The notes: generated from the letters alone by a model not told the origin. Counted from the first letter of the stretch, positions 1-8,877 are shown. The stretch: DNA of 18,006 bases from Vulcanimicrobiia bacterium (GCA_024281135.1 JAMXLG010000067.1:1-18006); one strand, 5' to 3'. Numbers and translations: made by a program.

Positions 1-2
1 CG

Positions 3-1952
3 TCGACGATGCGTTTGGAGACGGCCGATCGTCAAGCACTGCTGGAAGAGCGCAATACCGCCAAGCGCATGCGGAAGCTCACGCTGCTCCTCACCAAAGA
101 GTTGGAAGTCGTCGAGTTGGGTCACAAGATTCAGAGCGATATCCAACGCGAGATGGAGAAGAATCAGCGCGAGTTCTATCTGCGTCAGCAGCTTCGCGCA
201 ATTCAAGAAGAGCTTGGCGAAGTCGATCCGCAGCAAGCCGAAACGAACGAGCTGCGTCAAAAGATCGACGAAGCCAAGATGCCGGAAGAAGTGCAAAAGG
301 CTGCAGAGCGCGAGCTCGACCGTCTCTCGAAAGTGCCGCAGGCATCGCCGGAATATAGCGTTATTCGCACGTATCTCGATTGGCTCGTGCAGTTGCCGTG
401 GAACACGGAAACCGCCGATCACATCGACATCAAGAAGGCGCGCGAAATTCTCGACGAGGATCACTACGATCTCGAGAAGATCAAAGATCGCATCATCGAG
501 TATCTTGCGGTTGGCAAACTCAAGAAGAAACTCACCGGACCGATTCTGTGCTTCGTCGGACCGCCGGGCGTCGGTAAAACGTCGCTCGGACAATCGATCG
601 CCCGCGCAATGGGACGTAAGTTCGTGCGCTTGTCGGTCGGCGGCGTGCGCGACGAAGCGGAGATCCGCGGACATCGCCGCACGTACATCGGCGCGATGCC
701 CGGCACGATCATCCGTGCGATGCGCGATGCGGGCACGAAAAATCCGGTCATGATAATCGACGAGATCGATAAGGTCGGTGCGGACTTCCGCGGCGATCCG
801 CAGTCGGCGCTGCTCGAGGTGCTCGATCCGGAACAGAACCACACGTTCCGCGATCACTATCTCGATCTGCCGTTCGATCTCTCGCAAGTGCTCTTCATCT
901 GTACGGCCAACTCGCTCGATACGATTTCGCCGCCGCTGCGCGACCGCATGGAGATCATCCAGCTTGCCGGCTACACGGAACTCGAGAAGATGCAAATCGC
1001 CAAGCGTTACTTGCTGAAGAAGCAGCGCACGGCGAACGGCTTGAGAGAAACGCAGGCACAGATCAGCGACCCGGCGCTTCGCCAAATCATCGCGGACTAC
1101 ACGCGTGAAGCCGGCGTTCGTAATCTGGAGCGCGAAATCGGGACGGTCTTCCGCAAAGTCGCGCGCAAGATCGCAGAGAATCCGCGCTTCAAAGCGCGTG
1201 TCAAGCCGGAGAATCTTGCTGATTACCTGAGCAAGCCGCGATTCTTCAACGAAGTGCGCAAGCGCGTTGCATCGGTCGGCGTTGCGACGGGGATGGTGTG
1301 GACGCCGGTCGGCGGTGACATCGTCTTTATCGAAGCAACCGCGATGCCGGGAACCGGAAAGCTCGTGCTCACCGGTCAGCTCGGCGACGTGATGAAGGAA
1401 AGCGCGCAAGCCGCGGTCTCGTTCTTACGCTCGCGTTCGAACGAACTCGACATTCCGGAAGACTACTTCGCAAAGCACGACATTCACATCCACGTGCCAG
1501 CCGGTGCGACCCCGAAAGACGGTCCGTCCGCCGGCATCACGATGGCAACGGCAATTGCGTCGATGCTGACCGGATTGAAAGTCGATCCGAATCTTGCAAT
1601 GACGGGTGAGATTACGCTTACGGGTCAAGTGCTGCCGATCGGTGGACTCAAAGAAAAGGTCCTCGGCGCAAAACGCGCCGGCATCTCGAAGATCATCTTC
1701 CCCAAACGCAACGAGATCGATCTCGACGACATTCCGAAGGAAGTGCGCGACACGATGACGTTCGTACCGGTCGAAGAGATCAGCGAAGTGCTGCATCACG
1801 CACTCGGCAAACGTATCGTGACACCGGTAGCGCTCGCCGAAAACGGCGTAGCACACAACGTCGTCCCAATGCGCCGCCGCGCAACATCAACACCGAACGG
1901 CACGGTAAAACGCCGCGCCGTCGACCGCCGCCGCCCAGTCCGCAAGCGTTAA
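3..1952 (+). CDS. lon: ATP-dependent Lon protease (5' end outside window)
   Basis: AAA+ serine protease that degrades misfolded and regulatory proteins in the cytoplasm. The frame is open to the left edge, so the first ATG (9) is probably internal. Family members are about 800 aa and most of the N-terminal substrate-binding domain is missing here. Numbered from that ATG, the coiled-coil segment runs to about residue 75, Walker A GPPGVGKT is at 184-191 and Walker B VMIIDEID at 247-254. The protease domain carries the Ser/Lys dyad: S507 in KDGPSAGIT and K550 in GGLKEKVLG, 43 residues apart as in E. coli Lon (S679/K722). The last roughly 45 residues, after HHALGK, form an Arg-rich tail absent from classical Lon. 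A strong hairpin terminator follows. The identity is certain; only the true start cannot be seen. Confidence 0.98.
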   Translation, partial: STMRLETADRQALLEERNTAKRMRKLTLLLTKELEVVELGHKIQSDIQREMEKNQREFYLRQQLRAIQEELGEVDPQQAETNELRQKIDEAKMPEEVQKAAERELDRLSKVPQASPEYSVIRTYLDWLVQLPWNTETADHIDIKKAREILDEDHYDLEKIKDRIIEYLAVGKLKKKLTGPILCFVGPPGVGKTSLGQSIARAMGRKFVRLSVGGVRDEAEIRGHRRTYIGAMPGTIIRAMRDAGTKNPVMIIDEIDKVGADFRGDPQSALLEVLDPEQNHTFRDHYLDLPFDLSQVLFICTANSLDTISPPLRDRMEIIQLAGYTELEKMQIAKRYLLKKQRTANGLRETQAQISDPALRQIIADYTREAGVRNLEREIGTVFRKVARKIAENPRFKARVKPENLADYLSKPRFFNEVRKRVASVGVATGMVWTPVGGDIVFIEATAMPGTGKLVLTGQLGDVMKESAQAAVSFLRSRSNELDIPEDYFAKHDIHIHVPAGATPKDGPSAGITMATAIASMLTGLKVDPNLAMTGEITLTGQVLPIGGLKEKVLGAKRAGISKIIFPKRNEIDLDDIPKEVRDTMTFVPVEEISEVLHHALGKRIVTPVALAENGVAHNVVPMRRRATSTPNGTVKRRAVDRRRPVRKR

Positions 1953-1960
1953 CCTCTACA

Positions 1961-1988
1961 GTGTCATCCTGAGCTTGTCGAAGGATCG
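1961..1988. repeat. Candidate interspersed intergenic repeat (GTGTCATCCTGAGCTTGTCG type)
   Basis: Between the lon stop and its terminator lies GTGTCATCCTGAGCTTGTCG followed by AAGGATCG. It has short complementary arms (ATCCT/AGGAT). The first 12 bases, GTGTCATCCTGA, recur exactly at 17392-17403 upstream of pheS, again next to a hairpin terminator. From memory, this word resembles an intergenic repeat seen in many bacterial genomes. Within the window only the partial second copy supports this. Confidence 0.4.
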
Positions 1989-1997
1989 CCTCAAATC

Positions 1998-2030
1998 AAA
2001 AGCCCGCATCAAACGATGCGGGCTTTTTCT
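1998..2030 (+). terminator. Rho-independent terminator of lon
   Basis: A perfect 13-bp stem, AAAAGCCCGCATC (1998-2010) with GATGCGGGCTTTT (2015-2027), has the tetraloop AAAC and is followed by TTTTTCTTG. Its 5' A-run means it could also work on the opposite strand, but no minus-strand gene approaches it. Confidence 0.95.
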
Positions 2031-2069
2031 TGTCACTCGGGAAGCGAGTTGAGCATTGAGGTGGGAGTA

Positions 2070-2813
2070 ATGAGCGATTTCATCCACTTTGAGGATAGGG
2101 ACTCGGACCATCCCCTAATCGAAAAAGTATGGCGTTGCCGCAGCGACCGGGCCGACCGCTTTCTTTCGGTGGCGGCGACCTCGTTCGAGATCGCGATTAC
2201 GCGCCTGCGCGGTGAACAATTCATCACGCTGCGCGGTCCCGAAACAGTCGCAACGACGATGGACTGCCCCGGCGACGGCGAGTGGACATGCATCCGCTTT
2301 AAGCCGGGAGCCTTCATGCCGTGGTTTCCGCTGGGCGTGCTGCGAGATCGCAACGACGTCACGCTTCCGAACGCATCGACGCGGTCGTTTTGGCTCAACG
2401 GCTCTGCCGTGGACTATCCCACATTCGAAAACGCCGAAGCCTTCGTGCAGCGCCTGGCGCGGGACGAGTCGCTCGCGCACGATCGCCTCGTCATCGACAC
2501 GCTGAAACGTCAGCCGCGTTCGCTATCGCTGCGATCTGCCCAACGACACTTTTTGCGATCCACCGGTGTTACGTACGCGACGTTTCGACAAATCGAGCGC
2601 GCACGTCAGGCCGTGTTACTGATCAAAGACGGGGTTCCGATCCTCGATGTCGTCCATGCGGCGGGGTACTTCGATCAAGCGCACATGTCGCGAGCGTTGC
2701 GGCGCTTCATCGGAGAAACGCCGTCGAACCTCGCGGTGCGCAAGAAACAGTTGTCGTTTCTATACAAGACAGGCGCGTTCGGAGAAGTTACGCTCCCCGA
2801 AAGGGATTCATAG
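2070..2813 (+). CDS. AraC-family transcriptional regulator
   Basis: 247-aa one-component regulator. The C-terminal AraC/XylS double helix-turn-helix covers about residues 148-225, with the typical IERARQAVLLI linker helix and a second HTH ending GYFDQAHMSRALRRFIGETPSNL. The N-terminal roughly 140 residues are a divergent sensor domain rich in Trp/Phe; the ligand is unknown. I chose ATG 2070 because GAGGTGGGAG lies directly upstream. An in-frame start at 2016 would sit inside the lon terminator region. The stop at 2811-2813 is 13 nt before a VOC protein gene, followed 7 nt later by a DoxX-like gene, so the three probably form one operon and the regulator likely controls it. The family assignment is firm; the regulon is inferred. 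Confidence 0.9.
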   Translation: MSDFIHFEDRDSDHPLIEKVWRCRSDRADRFLSVAATSFEIAITRLRGEQFITLRGPETVATTMDCPGDGEWTCIRFKPGAFMPWFPLGVLRDRNDVTLPNASTRSFWLNGSAVDYPTFENAEAFVQRLARDESLAHDRLVIDTLKRQPRSLSLRSAQRHFLRSTGVTYATFRQIERARQAVLLIKDGVPILDVVHAAGYFDQAHMSRALRRFIGETPSNLAVRKKQLSFLYKTGAFGEVTLPERDS

Positions 2814-2826
2814 AAAGGATCGTATC

Positions 2827-3174
2827 GTGGGAGCACCGGTTGTTCATTTTGAGATCATGGGCGGCGACGGCACGCAGCTGGAGCGGTTTTACGCGGAACT
2901 GTTCGGATGGAAGATCGATAGCAACAATCCGATGCAGTACGGTGTCGTTGACACGGGCGGCGTTCCGGGCGGCATCAACGGCGGCGTAGGAGCCGGCACG
3001 AACGGGCAATCGCGCGTTACGGTTTACGCGAAGGTCGACAATCTGCAAAAGACGCTCGACCGTGTGGAACAGCTTGGCGGGAATACGATTTTGCCTCCAA
3101 CGGAAGTTCCGGGCGGACCGAAACTGGCGATGTTTGCCGACCCGACGGGCAACATCACCGGAATCATCGAGTAG
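2827..3174 (+). CDS. VOC superfamily (glyoxalase/bleomycin-resistance fold) protein
   Basis: 115-aa single-domain vicinal-oxygen-chelate protein. It begins VVHFEIMGGD, has the family pattern FYAELFGWKI in the first beta-alpha-beta module, and ends FADPTGNITGIIE. The His of VHFEI and the Glu near the end are the usual metal-ligand positions. Many such proteins bind a divalent metal and act on small electrophilic or aromatic compounds, but the substrate cannot be read from the sequence. The start is GTG 2827, with AAAGGA (2814-2819) seven bases upstream. The same frame is open well into the araC-type gene but has no better start. It sits between the AraC-type regulator and a DoxX-like protein, a pairing often seen in stress or detoxification operons. 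Confidence 0.9.
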   Translation: MGAPVVHFEIMGGDGTQLERFYAELFGWKIDSNNPMQYGVVDTGGVPGGINGGVGAGTNGQSRVTVYAKVDNLQKTLDRVEQLGGNTILPPTEVPGGPKLAMFADPTGNITGIIE

Positions 3175-3181
3175 CACCGCC

Positions 3182-3574
3182 GTGGTTTCCAAGACGAGGC
3201 TCTGGACCGGACGCGTACTCAGCGCAATAGCTGTTCTCTTCTTTGTTATGGACGGCGTAATGAAGTTGTTCCGTCCGCCGGTCGTCGTTGACGCGACAGT
3301 GCACCAACTCGGCTATCCTATGGACGATATTTTGGGAATCGGCGTCACGCTGCTGCTCTGCACGACCCTCTATATCATTCCGCGCACATCGCTTTTTGGT
3401 GCGGTGCTTTTGACGGGGTATCTCGGCGGCGCCGTTGCGAGCAACATTCGTGCGGGACAACCATTGTTTAACATCGCGTTTCCGATCATCTTCGCAATCT
3501 TCATGTGGGGCGGATTGTGGCTGCGCGATCGGCGTGTCGAAAAGCTACTGCCGATAACTGATACTAATCAGTAG
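3182..3574 (+). CDS. DoxX-like family integral membrane protein
   Basis: 130-aa protein with four predicted membrane helices, roughly VLSAIAVLFFVMDGVMKL, ILGIGVTLLLCTTLYIIP, LFGAVLLTGYLGGAVASNI and FPIIFAIFMWGGLWL. It ends in a short basic tail. The motifs DGVMKL, QLGYP, IPRTS and TGYLGGAVA are typical of the DoxX-like group. The molecular function of this group is not established; members often accompany VOC proteins and AraC- or ArsR-type regulators. The start is taken as GTG 3182, eight bases after the VOC stop, because it leaves only a short basic N-terminus before helix 1. Upstream codons in the frame overlap the VOC gene. No strong ribosome site is visible, so translational coupling to the VOC gene is likely. 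Confidence 0.85.
   Translation: MVSKTRLWTGRVLSAIAVLFFVMDGVMKLFRPPVVVDATVHQLGYPMDDILGIGVTLLLCTTLYIIPRTSLFGAVLLTGYLGGAVASNIRAGQPLFNIAFPIIFAIFMWGGLWLRDRRVEKLLPITDTNQ
3557..3572. repeat. Perfect inverted repeat at the DoxX-like stop codon
   Basis: ACTGAT-ACTA-ATCAGT has 6-bp arms and a 4-nt loop. It overlaps the TAG stop at 3572-3574 and has no T-run after it. It may be a weak transcript end or a protein site; its role is unknown. Confidence 0.35.
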
Positions 3575-3673
3575 GCAAACCAGCCAGCGAGCCATTGCCT
3601 CTTTCGGTTCTCATTGAAATCGGTATGCTACATATTCCATCACCTCAATTGAAGAGAAGTGGAGGTAGCTTTT

Positions 3674-4516
3674 ATGGCGAGATTCACGACGCGCGACGGC
3701 ACGGAGATTTATTACAACGATTGGGGTTCGGGGTCGCCGATCGTATTTAGCCACGGTTGGCCGCTGAGTGCTGATGCGTGGGAAGATCAGATGTTCTTCC
3801 TCGCGAGGAAAGGGTATCGTTGCATCGCACACGATCGACGTGCAAACGGACGCTCGAGTCAGCCGCTGGGTGGCCAAGATATTGATACCTTTGCTGACGA
3901 CCTCGCACAGCTCATGGAAGCGCTGAACATACGGGATGCTGTGCACGTCGGCCACTCTACCGGCGGTGGCGAAGTCGCTCGGTATGTTGCCGTTCACGGA
4001 GCGCAACGGCACGTCGCCGGCGCCGTGCTGGTCAGCGCAATTCCGCCGCTGATGCTCAAGACGCCTGCGAACCCGGAAGGCACGCCGATGGAAGTGTTCG
4101 ATGGGCTCCGAGCGAGCATACAAGCCGATCGCGCACAATTCTGGAAAGACTTCAGTGCTCCGTTCTATGGTGCAAACCGTCCTGGTTCAAAGGTCTCGGA
4201 GGGCTTGCGCGAATCGTTCTGGCACCAAGGCATGATCTGCAGTTTGCCCGCCGCCTACGACTGCGTCAAAGCGTTTTCAGAGACCGACCAAACCGAGGAC
4301 CTGAAAAAGATCGATTGTCCGGTGTTGATCATTCACGGCGACGACGATCAGATCGTCCCGATCAAGGCTGCGGCACTCAAATCGATCAAGCTGGTAAAGG
4401 ACGGCCAGCTGAAGGTCTACGAAGGCGCGCCGCACGGTCTGCCATCCACGATGAAAGATCGGCTCAGTCAAGACTTGCTCGAATTCGTGAGCAAGCGCGC
4501 CGCGGTTCCGGCGTAA
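3674..4516 (+). CDS. Alpha/beta hydrolase, non-heme chloroperoxidase/aryl esterase type
   Basis: 280-aa cytoplasmic alpha/beta-hydrolase of the cofactor-free haloperoxidase/aryl-esterase group. The oxyanion-hole segment is SHGWPLS near residues 26-32. The nucleophile elbow is GHSTGGGE with Ser95. The acid loop is HGDDDQIVP, with D223-D225 as candidates for the catalytic Asp, and the catalytic His254 lies in EGAPHGLP. Family members hydrolyse esters and can perhydrolyse short carboxylic acids; the natural substrate is unknown. ATG 3674 is chosen because GGAGG at 3661-3665 has ideal spacing. A GTG at 3659 in the same frame would place that ribosome site inside the coding sequence. It faces the PQQ-propeller gene tail to tail with only 24 bp between stops. 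Confidence 0.95.
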   Translation: MARFTTRDGTEIYYNDWGSGSPIVFSHGWPLSADAWEDQMFFLARKGYRCIAHDRRANGRSSQPLGGQDIDTFADDLAQLMEALNIRDAVHVGHSTGGGEVARYVAVHGAQRHVAGAVLVSAIPPLMLKTPANPEGTPMEVFDGLRASIQADRAQFWKDFSAPFYGANRPGSKVSEGLRESFWHQGMICSLPAAYDCVKAFSETDQTEDLKKIDCPVLIIHGDDDQIVPIKAAALKSIKLVKDGQLKVYEGAPHGLPSTMKDRLSQDLLEFVSKRAAVPA

Positions 4517-4540
4517 TACGTTTGGGTGCGGACGGCGCGC

Positions 4541-5809
4541 TTAGCGAAGCGCGTAGAGCGTGCCGTCCGTGCTGCTTACGTACAGCGTTCCGTCGGCAAT
4601 CGCAGGTGCGCCGACGATGGATCCGAGCGTGAAGATATTTTTAATTCCCTCGTTGACGCCGTCGAGCGTGAAGCTCGGATACATCGTATTCAAGTCGAGA
4701 TTGCCTTTTGCATCAAGATGCGCGGCTCGGTTTTTCTTTGCGCCGTCCGTTTCGAACTGCGCCTCGATCGCGCCGCTCTTCGCGTTGACGGCGTAGAGTA
4801 CGCCGTCGAACGTTCCGTAGTACGCGACACCGCTGGCTATTGACGGGGACGAATACGAGAACGTGGCATAGCTATGCTTGAAGCGCTCCGCTCCGGTTGA
4901 TGCGTCGAGCGCGAAGAACACGTGCTCGTCTGATGTCGTGAAATAGATTGTTCCGTCGTACAACGCGGGCGAAGAGATGACCCAGCTGCCATGCTCGTCA
5001 TGCGTCCAGCGTGCGGCACCTGTAGCGGCGTCGAGCGCATAAAGATGGCTGTCACGGCAACCGAAATAGACCAATCCGTTCGCAACAACGGCAGAACCTT
5101 CGATACCGATTTGATTGTGAATCTTCTGATCGTCGCCTGTGAGATACTTCCAACGCACGTTGCCGGTTTGCGCGTTTAACGCGTAAAAATAGCGGTCCCA
5201 GCTTCCGATGTAAACCGTATCGTTCGAAACCGCGGGAGTTGCATGTACGACGTCTCCCGTTTTGAATGTCCACCGCGGTTTTCCGGAATCGGCGGCTAAT
5301 GCGTAGACGTCGTGATCGCCGCTGCCGAAATACACCATCCCACCGGCGATCGTGGGCGATGAAATGAACATATCGAAGGGATCGTTCATCATCTGGTCCG
5401 CGGGCTTGATTCCGTGAATGCCTTTTGCGGCGTAGCGCCGTTCGCCGGAGGTTTTGAATTTCCAGTGCAACGTTCCCGTCTGCGCAGAAATCGCGTAGAA
5501 GTTTCCGTCCGTACTTGCCACGTACACAATGCCGTTGGCCACGGCCGGCGACGAAGTCACCGGTCCGAGCGTTTTGAACGCCCATTTTATCGTTCCGCTG
5601 GATCGGTTTACGGCGTAGAGATTGCCGTCGCTGCTGCCGACGTAGACCGTATCACCTGAGACGACGGGCGACGATACGAGGCTATCCGCGCTGTGAAAAC
5701 GCCAAACGACGGAGTGTAATGTCGGGGCTGCGGAATCATAAACGCCCGTGTGAGCGGGGTCGCTGCGAAACATCGCGGCAACCAAGGCAAGGACCGTCGC
5801 GATCTGCAT
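4541..5809 (-). CDS. Exported PQQ-type beta-propeller repeat protein
   Basis: 422-aa protein made almost entirely of PQQ-like/BamB-like beta-propeller repeats. Repeating units read SSPxVxxxxVYxGSxDxxxYAL followed by a G(T/K/A)xxW motif. Eight such strands are visible (WRFHS, WAFKT, WKFKT, WTFKT, WKYLT, WTHDE, RFKHS, AQFET), consistent with about eight blades. The N-terminus MQIATVLALVAAMFRS is short and hydrophobic, probably an export signal, though it lacks a clear basic n-region. No quinoprotein dehydrogenase cofactor pocket is recognisable, so a binding or scaffold role outside the cytoplasm is more likely than an enzyme. ATG 5809 is the only plausible start before an upstream stop, and no Shine-Dalgarno sequence precedes it closely. 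Confidence 0.9.
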   Translation of the reverse strand: MQIATVLALVAAMFRSDPAHTGVYDSAAPTLHSVVWRFHSADSLVSSPVVSGDTVYVGSSDGNLYAVNRSSGTIKWAFKTLGPVTSSPAVANGIVYVASTDGNFYAISAQTGTLHWKFKTSGERRYAAKGIHGIKPADQMMNDPFDMFISSPTIAGGMVYFGSGDHDVYALAADSGKPRWTFKTGDVVHATPAVSNDTVYIGSWDRYFYALNAQTGNVRWKYLTGDDQKIHNQIGIEGSAVVANGLVYFGCRDSHLYALDAATGAARWTHDEHGSWVISSPALYDGTIYFTTSDEHVFFALDASTGAERFKHSYATFSYSSPSIASGVAYYGTFDGVLYAVNAKSGAIEAQFETDGAKKNRAAHLDAKGNLDLNTMYPSFTLDGVNEGIKNIFTLGSIVGAPAIADGTLYVSSTDGTLYALR

Positions 5810-5911
5810 GAGATAACGGTAACCGCGACGGTCGGAACCTCCATCAAATCCGGACCAAAAGTTTATCTATCCTAGGTCACGCATCTGGCGAATGCGCCGA
5901 ATCAAATCCCC

Positions 5912-5941
5912 GCGGGGCAGCCACTCTATAGGCTGCCCCGC
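5912..5941. terminator. Perfect 11-bp hairpin, probable bidirectional terminator
   Basis: GCGGGGCAGCC (5912-5922) pairs perfectly with GGCTGCCCCGC (5931-5941) around an 8-nt loop. It lies 25 nt past the stop of the minus-strand DUF4142-like gene and so probably ends that transcript. The T-rich side (CTTCTTT) follows on the plus strand; on the minus strand GGGGATTT follows, which is not a classic U-tract. Confidence 0.7.
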
Positions 5942-5965
5942 TTCTTTGCTGGGAGGGGATGAGTA

Positions 5966-6448
5966 TTACTTGGCGGCGGCTTTTGCTGCGTCGAGGTCCT
6001 TTTGCAGCCGCGGGATCGAATTGTCCGCGAAGTCGCGGAGGTTCGGCGCGTTGCCATCGTTCTTTTCCGCCTGAAGCACGGCGATCAATTGCTCGAGGGC
6101 AGTCACTTGATCGGAAGCAAAGCTTGTATTGGTCCCCGTTGCTTTCGGCAGATCAGTGTTGACGTTGATGCCGTCATAGCTGGCGACATCCGCGAGTTGC
6201 GAACCGACGGCTAGGCAGTCCGTCTGAATTTGCTTCGCGAGAGCGGTAACGCTTGGGCTCGGATCGGCAGAGCCGTCCTGGACCGCTTCAGCGTTTGCAG
6301 CGCTCTGAAGAATCAACTTCATCGCGGACGGTGCAAAGTTTACGTCGGTGCTGCTCACAGAATCGTTCGTCGCACCCATGAGGCAGATACCGAGTGCACC
6401 AGCGAGCGCGGCGGCCGGCAGTGCACGTAAGAGTTGGTAGGTTCTCAT
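5966..6448 (-). CDS. Exported DUF4142-like protein
   Basis: 160-aa protein with a signal peptide: MRTYQLLRALP, then a hydrophobic stretch to about residue 26 (ICLMGA), with probable cleavage there. The mature part is predicted to be helical. The end, NLRDFADNSIPRLQKDLDAAKAAAK, matches the C-terminal pattern of DUF4142 four-helix-bundle proteins (LKxFAxxxLPxLxxHLxxAK). The His residues usual in that family appear to be replaced: TDCLAVGSQL stands where DHxxAxxxL is expected, and KDLDAAK where xHLxxAK is expected. The family's function is unknown; it is thought to be an exported ferritin-like bundle. I chose ATG 6448 because the signal peptide begins there; the longer frame to a TTG at 6484 adds a non-signal leader. 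No clear ribosome site is visible. Confidence 0.75.
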   Translation of the reverse strand: MRTYQLLRALPAAALAGALGICLMGATNDSVSSTDVNFAPSAMKLILQSAANAEAVQDGSADPSPSVTALAKQIQTDCLAVGSQLADVASYDGINVNTDLPKATGTNTSFASDQVTALEQLIAVLQAEKNDGNAPNLRDFADNSIPRLQKDLDAAKAAAK

Positions 6449-6544
6449 GCATATAACGATGCGCGCGCGCGTAATGCAAAACAAGCGACTTTTCGCAGAG
6501 TGAAAATCAAAATTCGTTCACTAGTTAACTTCTACGTATTTTGA

Positions 6545-7927
6545 TTATTCGCGAATCCAAGAAATCGCTGAGACGACAATCAAAAGTGCCACCAAAAACC
6601 CGAAGTACGTTTCGGCTGGAGCAAACGTCTTTGCATCTGTGCCAAGTTGCGCGACGCGCGCGAAGTATACCGCGCTCGCAACGGCAATGCCAAGTAGTTG
6701 GCCTGTTGTGCGTGCCGTCGCGAGCGTTCCGGCCGCGATTCCGCGCCGATTCTGCGGTGCGGATCCCATGATTGCGCTGTTGTTCGGTTGACTGAAGACG
6801 GCCGTCCCGGCTCCGGTGACGATTAAACATGCAACGATCTGCCACGTCGCCGGTTGTGGTGGCAGGCGCGAGAGCAAAAACAGTCCGATTGCGACAACAA
6901 GGGCACCCGCAGTCGAAACATAGCGCACGGGCACACGGTCTGATAGCCCGCCCGCAAGCGGTGCAAGAACGACATTCATCGCAGTGATCGGCACAAGCAA
7001 AATGCCCGCGCCGAACGCCGATGCGCCGAGCGTCGTTTGCGCGGACAGCGGTACGATAAAAATTACGCCCGCGATTCCGACGAAATACAGCAGTGCTGCA
7101 ACCACCGAAAACGCGAAGAGACGATTCTTGAAGAGCGACAGATCGAGGGTCGGCGCTGCGACAAGTCTCTCAACAAAAATAAAAGTGCCAAGTAAAACGA
7201 TCGCCGCACAAATGAGTCCCCAGGTCCACGGCGACGTCCATCCCCAAATGTGCGAGCGCGATAACGCGAGCGAGAGACAGAAGAGTCCTGAGATCGAGAG
7301 CATCGCGCCGGCGGGATCGAACCCCTCGCTACGCCGGTGTTCCGGCCGTTTGAGGACAAGCGCGGCGGCGAGGAGTGCGAGAATCGAGATCGGCACATTG
7401 ATCAGGAAGATCCAGCGCCAGTCGCCGTACGTGATGATTGCGCCTCCCACGATCGGGCCGAGGGATAAACCAACCGCAACTGCCGCGCCGTTCAAACCGA
7501 TCGCGCGTCCGCGCTGTTCCGACGGAAACGAGTCAACGATCAGTGCTTGATTCGACGAGACGAGCATTGCCGCGCCAACCGCCTGAACGGCCCGCGCGAC
7601 GATCATAAAGAGCAGCGTCGGCGAAAACGCACATGCGAGCGAGCTCAAGCCGAAGATGGCGAACCCCGTTAGATAGATACGCTTCTGTCCGAACATGTCG
7701 CCGAGCCGCCCGAAGAGCACGAGCGTCGATGCCGTGACGAGCATGAACGACAAAATGACCCATTCCGCATTATCGACGGTCGTCGTATAGACGTGGGCAA
7801 GCGTCGGCATCGCGACGTTCGCAATCGAAGCGTCGAGGGTCCCCATCATGGAACCCGTCATGATCACCGCGAGCGCATACCAACGATACTGCGCGCTCTC
7901 GCGAATCGCGGAACGGGAGATCGTCAA
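6545..7927 (-). CDS. MFS transporter, DHA2 (EmrB/QacA-type) drug:H+ antiporter family
   Basis: 460-aa inner-membrane transporter with 14 hydrophobic segments. DHA2 signatures are present: motif D1-like MGTLDASIANVAMP in helix 1, motif A GRLGDMFGQKRIYLTG between helices 2 and 3, the RAVQAVGAAM segment in helix 4, and motif C GLSLGPIVGGAI in helix 5. The family exports drugs or metabolites in exchange for protons; the substrate is not predictable. The start is the TTG at 7925-7927, which overlaps the TGA of the cobalamin-binding protein gene as TTGA. The next in-frame Met lies within helix 1 and would destroy it. The overlap implies translational coupling and a selD-B12 protein-MFS operon. Confidence 0.92.
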   Translation of the reverse strand: MTISRSAIRESAQYRWYALAVIMTGSMMGTLDASIANVAMPTLAHVYTTTVDNAEWVILSFMLVTASTLVLFGRLGDMFGQKRIYLTGFAIFGLSSLACAFSPTLLFMIVARAVQAVGAAMLVSSNQALIVDSFPSEQRGRAIGLNGAAVAVGLSLGPIVGGAIITYGDWRWIFLINVPISILALLAAALVLKRPEHRRSEGFDPAGAMLSISGLFCLSLALSRSHIWGWTSPWTWGLICAAIVLLGTFIFVERLVAAPTLDLSLFKNRLFAFSVVAALLYFVGIAGVIFIVPLSAQTTLGASAFGAGILLVPITAMNVVLAPLAGGLSDRVPVRYVSTAGALVVAIGLFLLSRLPPQPATWQIVACLIVTGAGTAVFSQPNNSAIMGSAPQNRRGIAAGTLATARTTGQLLGIAVASAVYFARVAQLGTDAKTFAPAETYFGFLVALLIVVSAISWIRE

Positions 7928-8877
7928 TTCTCGCAGCAGTCCGAGATCAGCTCATTCGCAACCGCGACGCCCACTAACGGTGTTGCCGCGTAACCGTCGG
8001 CGCCGATGCGACGCCAGAGTTCAGGATGGCGATCGAAGGCGCTTCCGCCGACCAGCACGAGCGGAGCGATCGGTTTGGTCTCAAATTCCTCGATCAGATC
8101 GCGAATTGCGAGAACGTCGCGCGGGAGGGCCGCCGAGCAGCCGACGACGTCCACCGAGACGCCTTCGATATAGCGCGCAAGGTCGTTCACGGGAACCTTG
8201 CATCCGAGAAATGAGACGTGCCATCCGCACATCGAGAACGCGTCCGCCGCCATGCGCGCGCCGAGTTGGTGTTCCGCGTCGCCGAGTGCGATGGTCAATG
8301 CCGAGAGATCGCGATGGGGCCGCGTCGGCGTCAGATCGACCAACTGCGCGATAATACGTTCCGTCGCATTGGTGATCAGGTGCTCGTGCGAGACCGTAAT
8401 TTCATTCCGCTGCCATAATCGTCCGGCTTCGTGCATCGCCGGCGTGAGAATCTTGTCATACACGTCGAGCGTTTTTTGCCCATAAGCAATTGCGAGTAAC
8501 ACCTCGCGCGCGGCTCGCACTTCATCGCCGGACAATAGCGCATCGATGTAGCGCCGAGCGATTGCACCGTGTTCAGTCCGCTCGTCGATCAGCGGCGTTT
8601 CGATTAAGCGTACCGCCGTCAGCTGTTCGCGCGCCCGCGATAGCGTTTCGCGTGCGATCGGCTCGTCGGTCGTGCTGATATGCTCGCTCAACTGAAACGT
8701 CAGCGATTCGAGTGCGCGCGAAAGTTGTCCGGGAGAGCGATAACGGAAGACGAGCAGGCTTTGTGCCCAGCTCACGGTTTCAAGGAAGAGTTCCGGCGTC
8801 TGCAATTCGACGCTGATGGTAAATGACGAAATGATTTCGTCGCGGATGTCGATCGGAAGATCGAGAGCTTGTTTCAT
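7924..8877 (-). CDS. Cobalamin-binding sensor-like protein (CarH/LitR-type B12 module, no DNA-binding domain)
   Basis: 317-aa cytoplasmic protein. Residues 1-110 are a helical domain I do not recognise. Residues 111-180 form the four-helix cap of B12-binding proteins with the CarH-type motif W155-x9-E165-H166. Residues 190-310 are the Rossmann-like cobalamin domain. H203 in DAEHQLG is the expected lower axial ligand, followed by VDVVGCSAALPRD and VLVGGSAF. In CarH/LitR this module, with adenosylcobalamin, senses light. Here the MerR DNA-binding domain is absent, so it may act through a protein partner or as a corrinoid carrier. ATG 8877 overlaps the selD stop as ATGA, and its own stop overlaps the MFS start as TTGA. 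A longer frame (to 8937) would lie inside selD. The domain calls are firm; the sensory role is inference. Confidence 0.9.
   Translation of the reverse strand: MKQALDLPIDIRDEIISSFTISVELQTPELFLETVSWAQSLLVFRYRSPGQLSRALESLTFQLSEHISTTDEPIARETLSRAREQLTAVRLIETPLIDERTEHGAIARRYIDALLSGDEVRAAREVLLAIAYGQKTLDVYDKILTPAMHEAGRLWQRNEITVSHEHLITNATERIIAQLVDLTPTRPHRDLSALTIALGDAEHQLGARMAADAFSMCGWHVSFLGCKVPVNDLARYIEGVSVDVVGCSAALPRDVLAIRDLIEEFETKPIAPLVLVGGSAFDRHPELWRRIGADGYAATPLVGVAVANELISDCCEN

Noticed and set aside
3659..3661. GTG start for the hydrolase
   Set aside because: It would translate the ribosome site GGAGG itself; ATG 3674 has ideal spacing.
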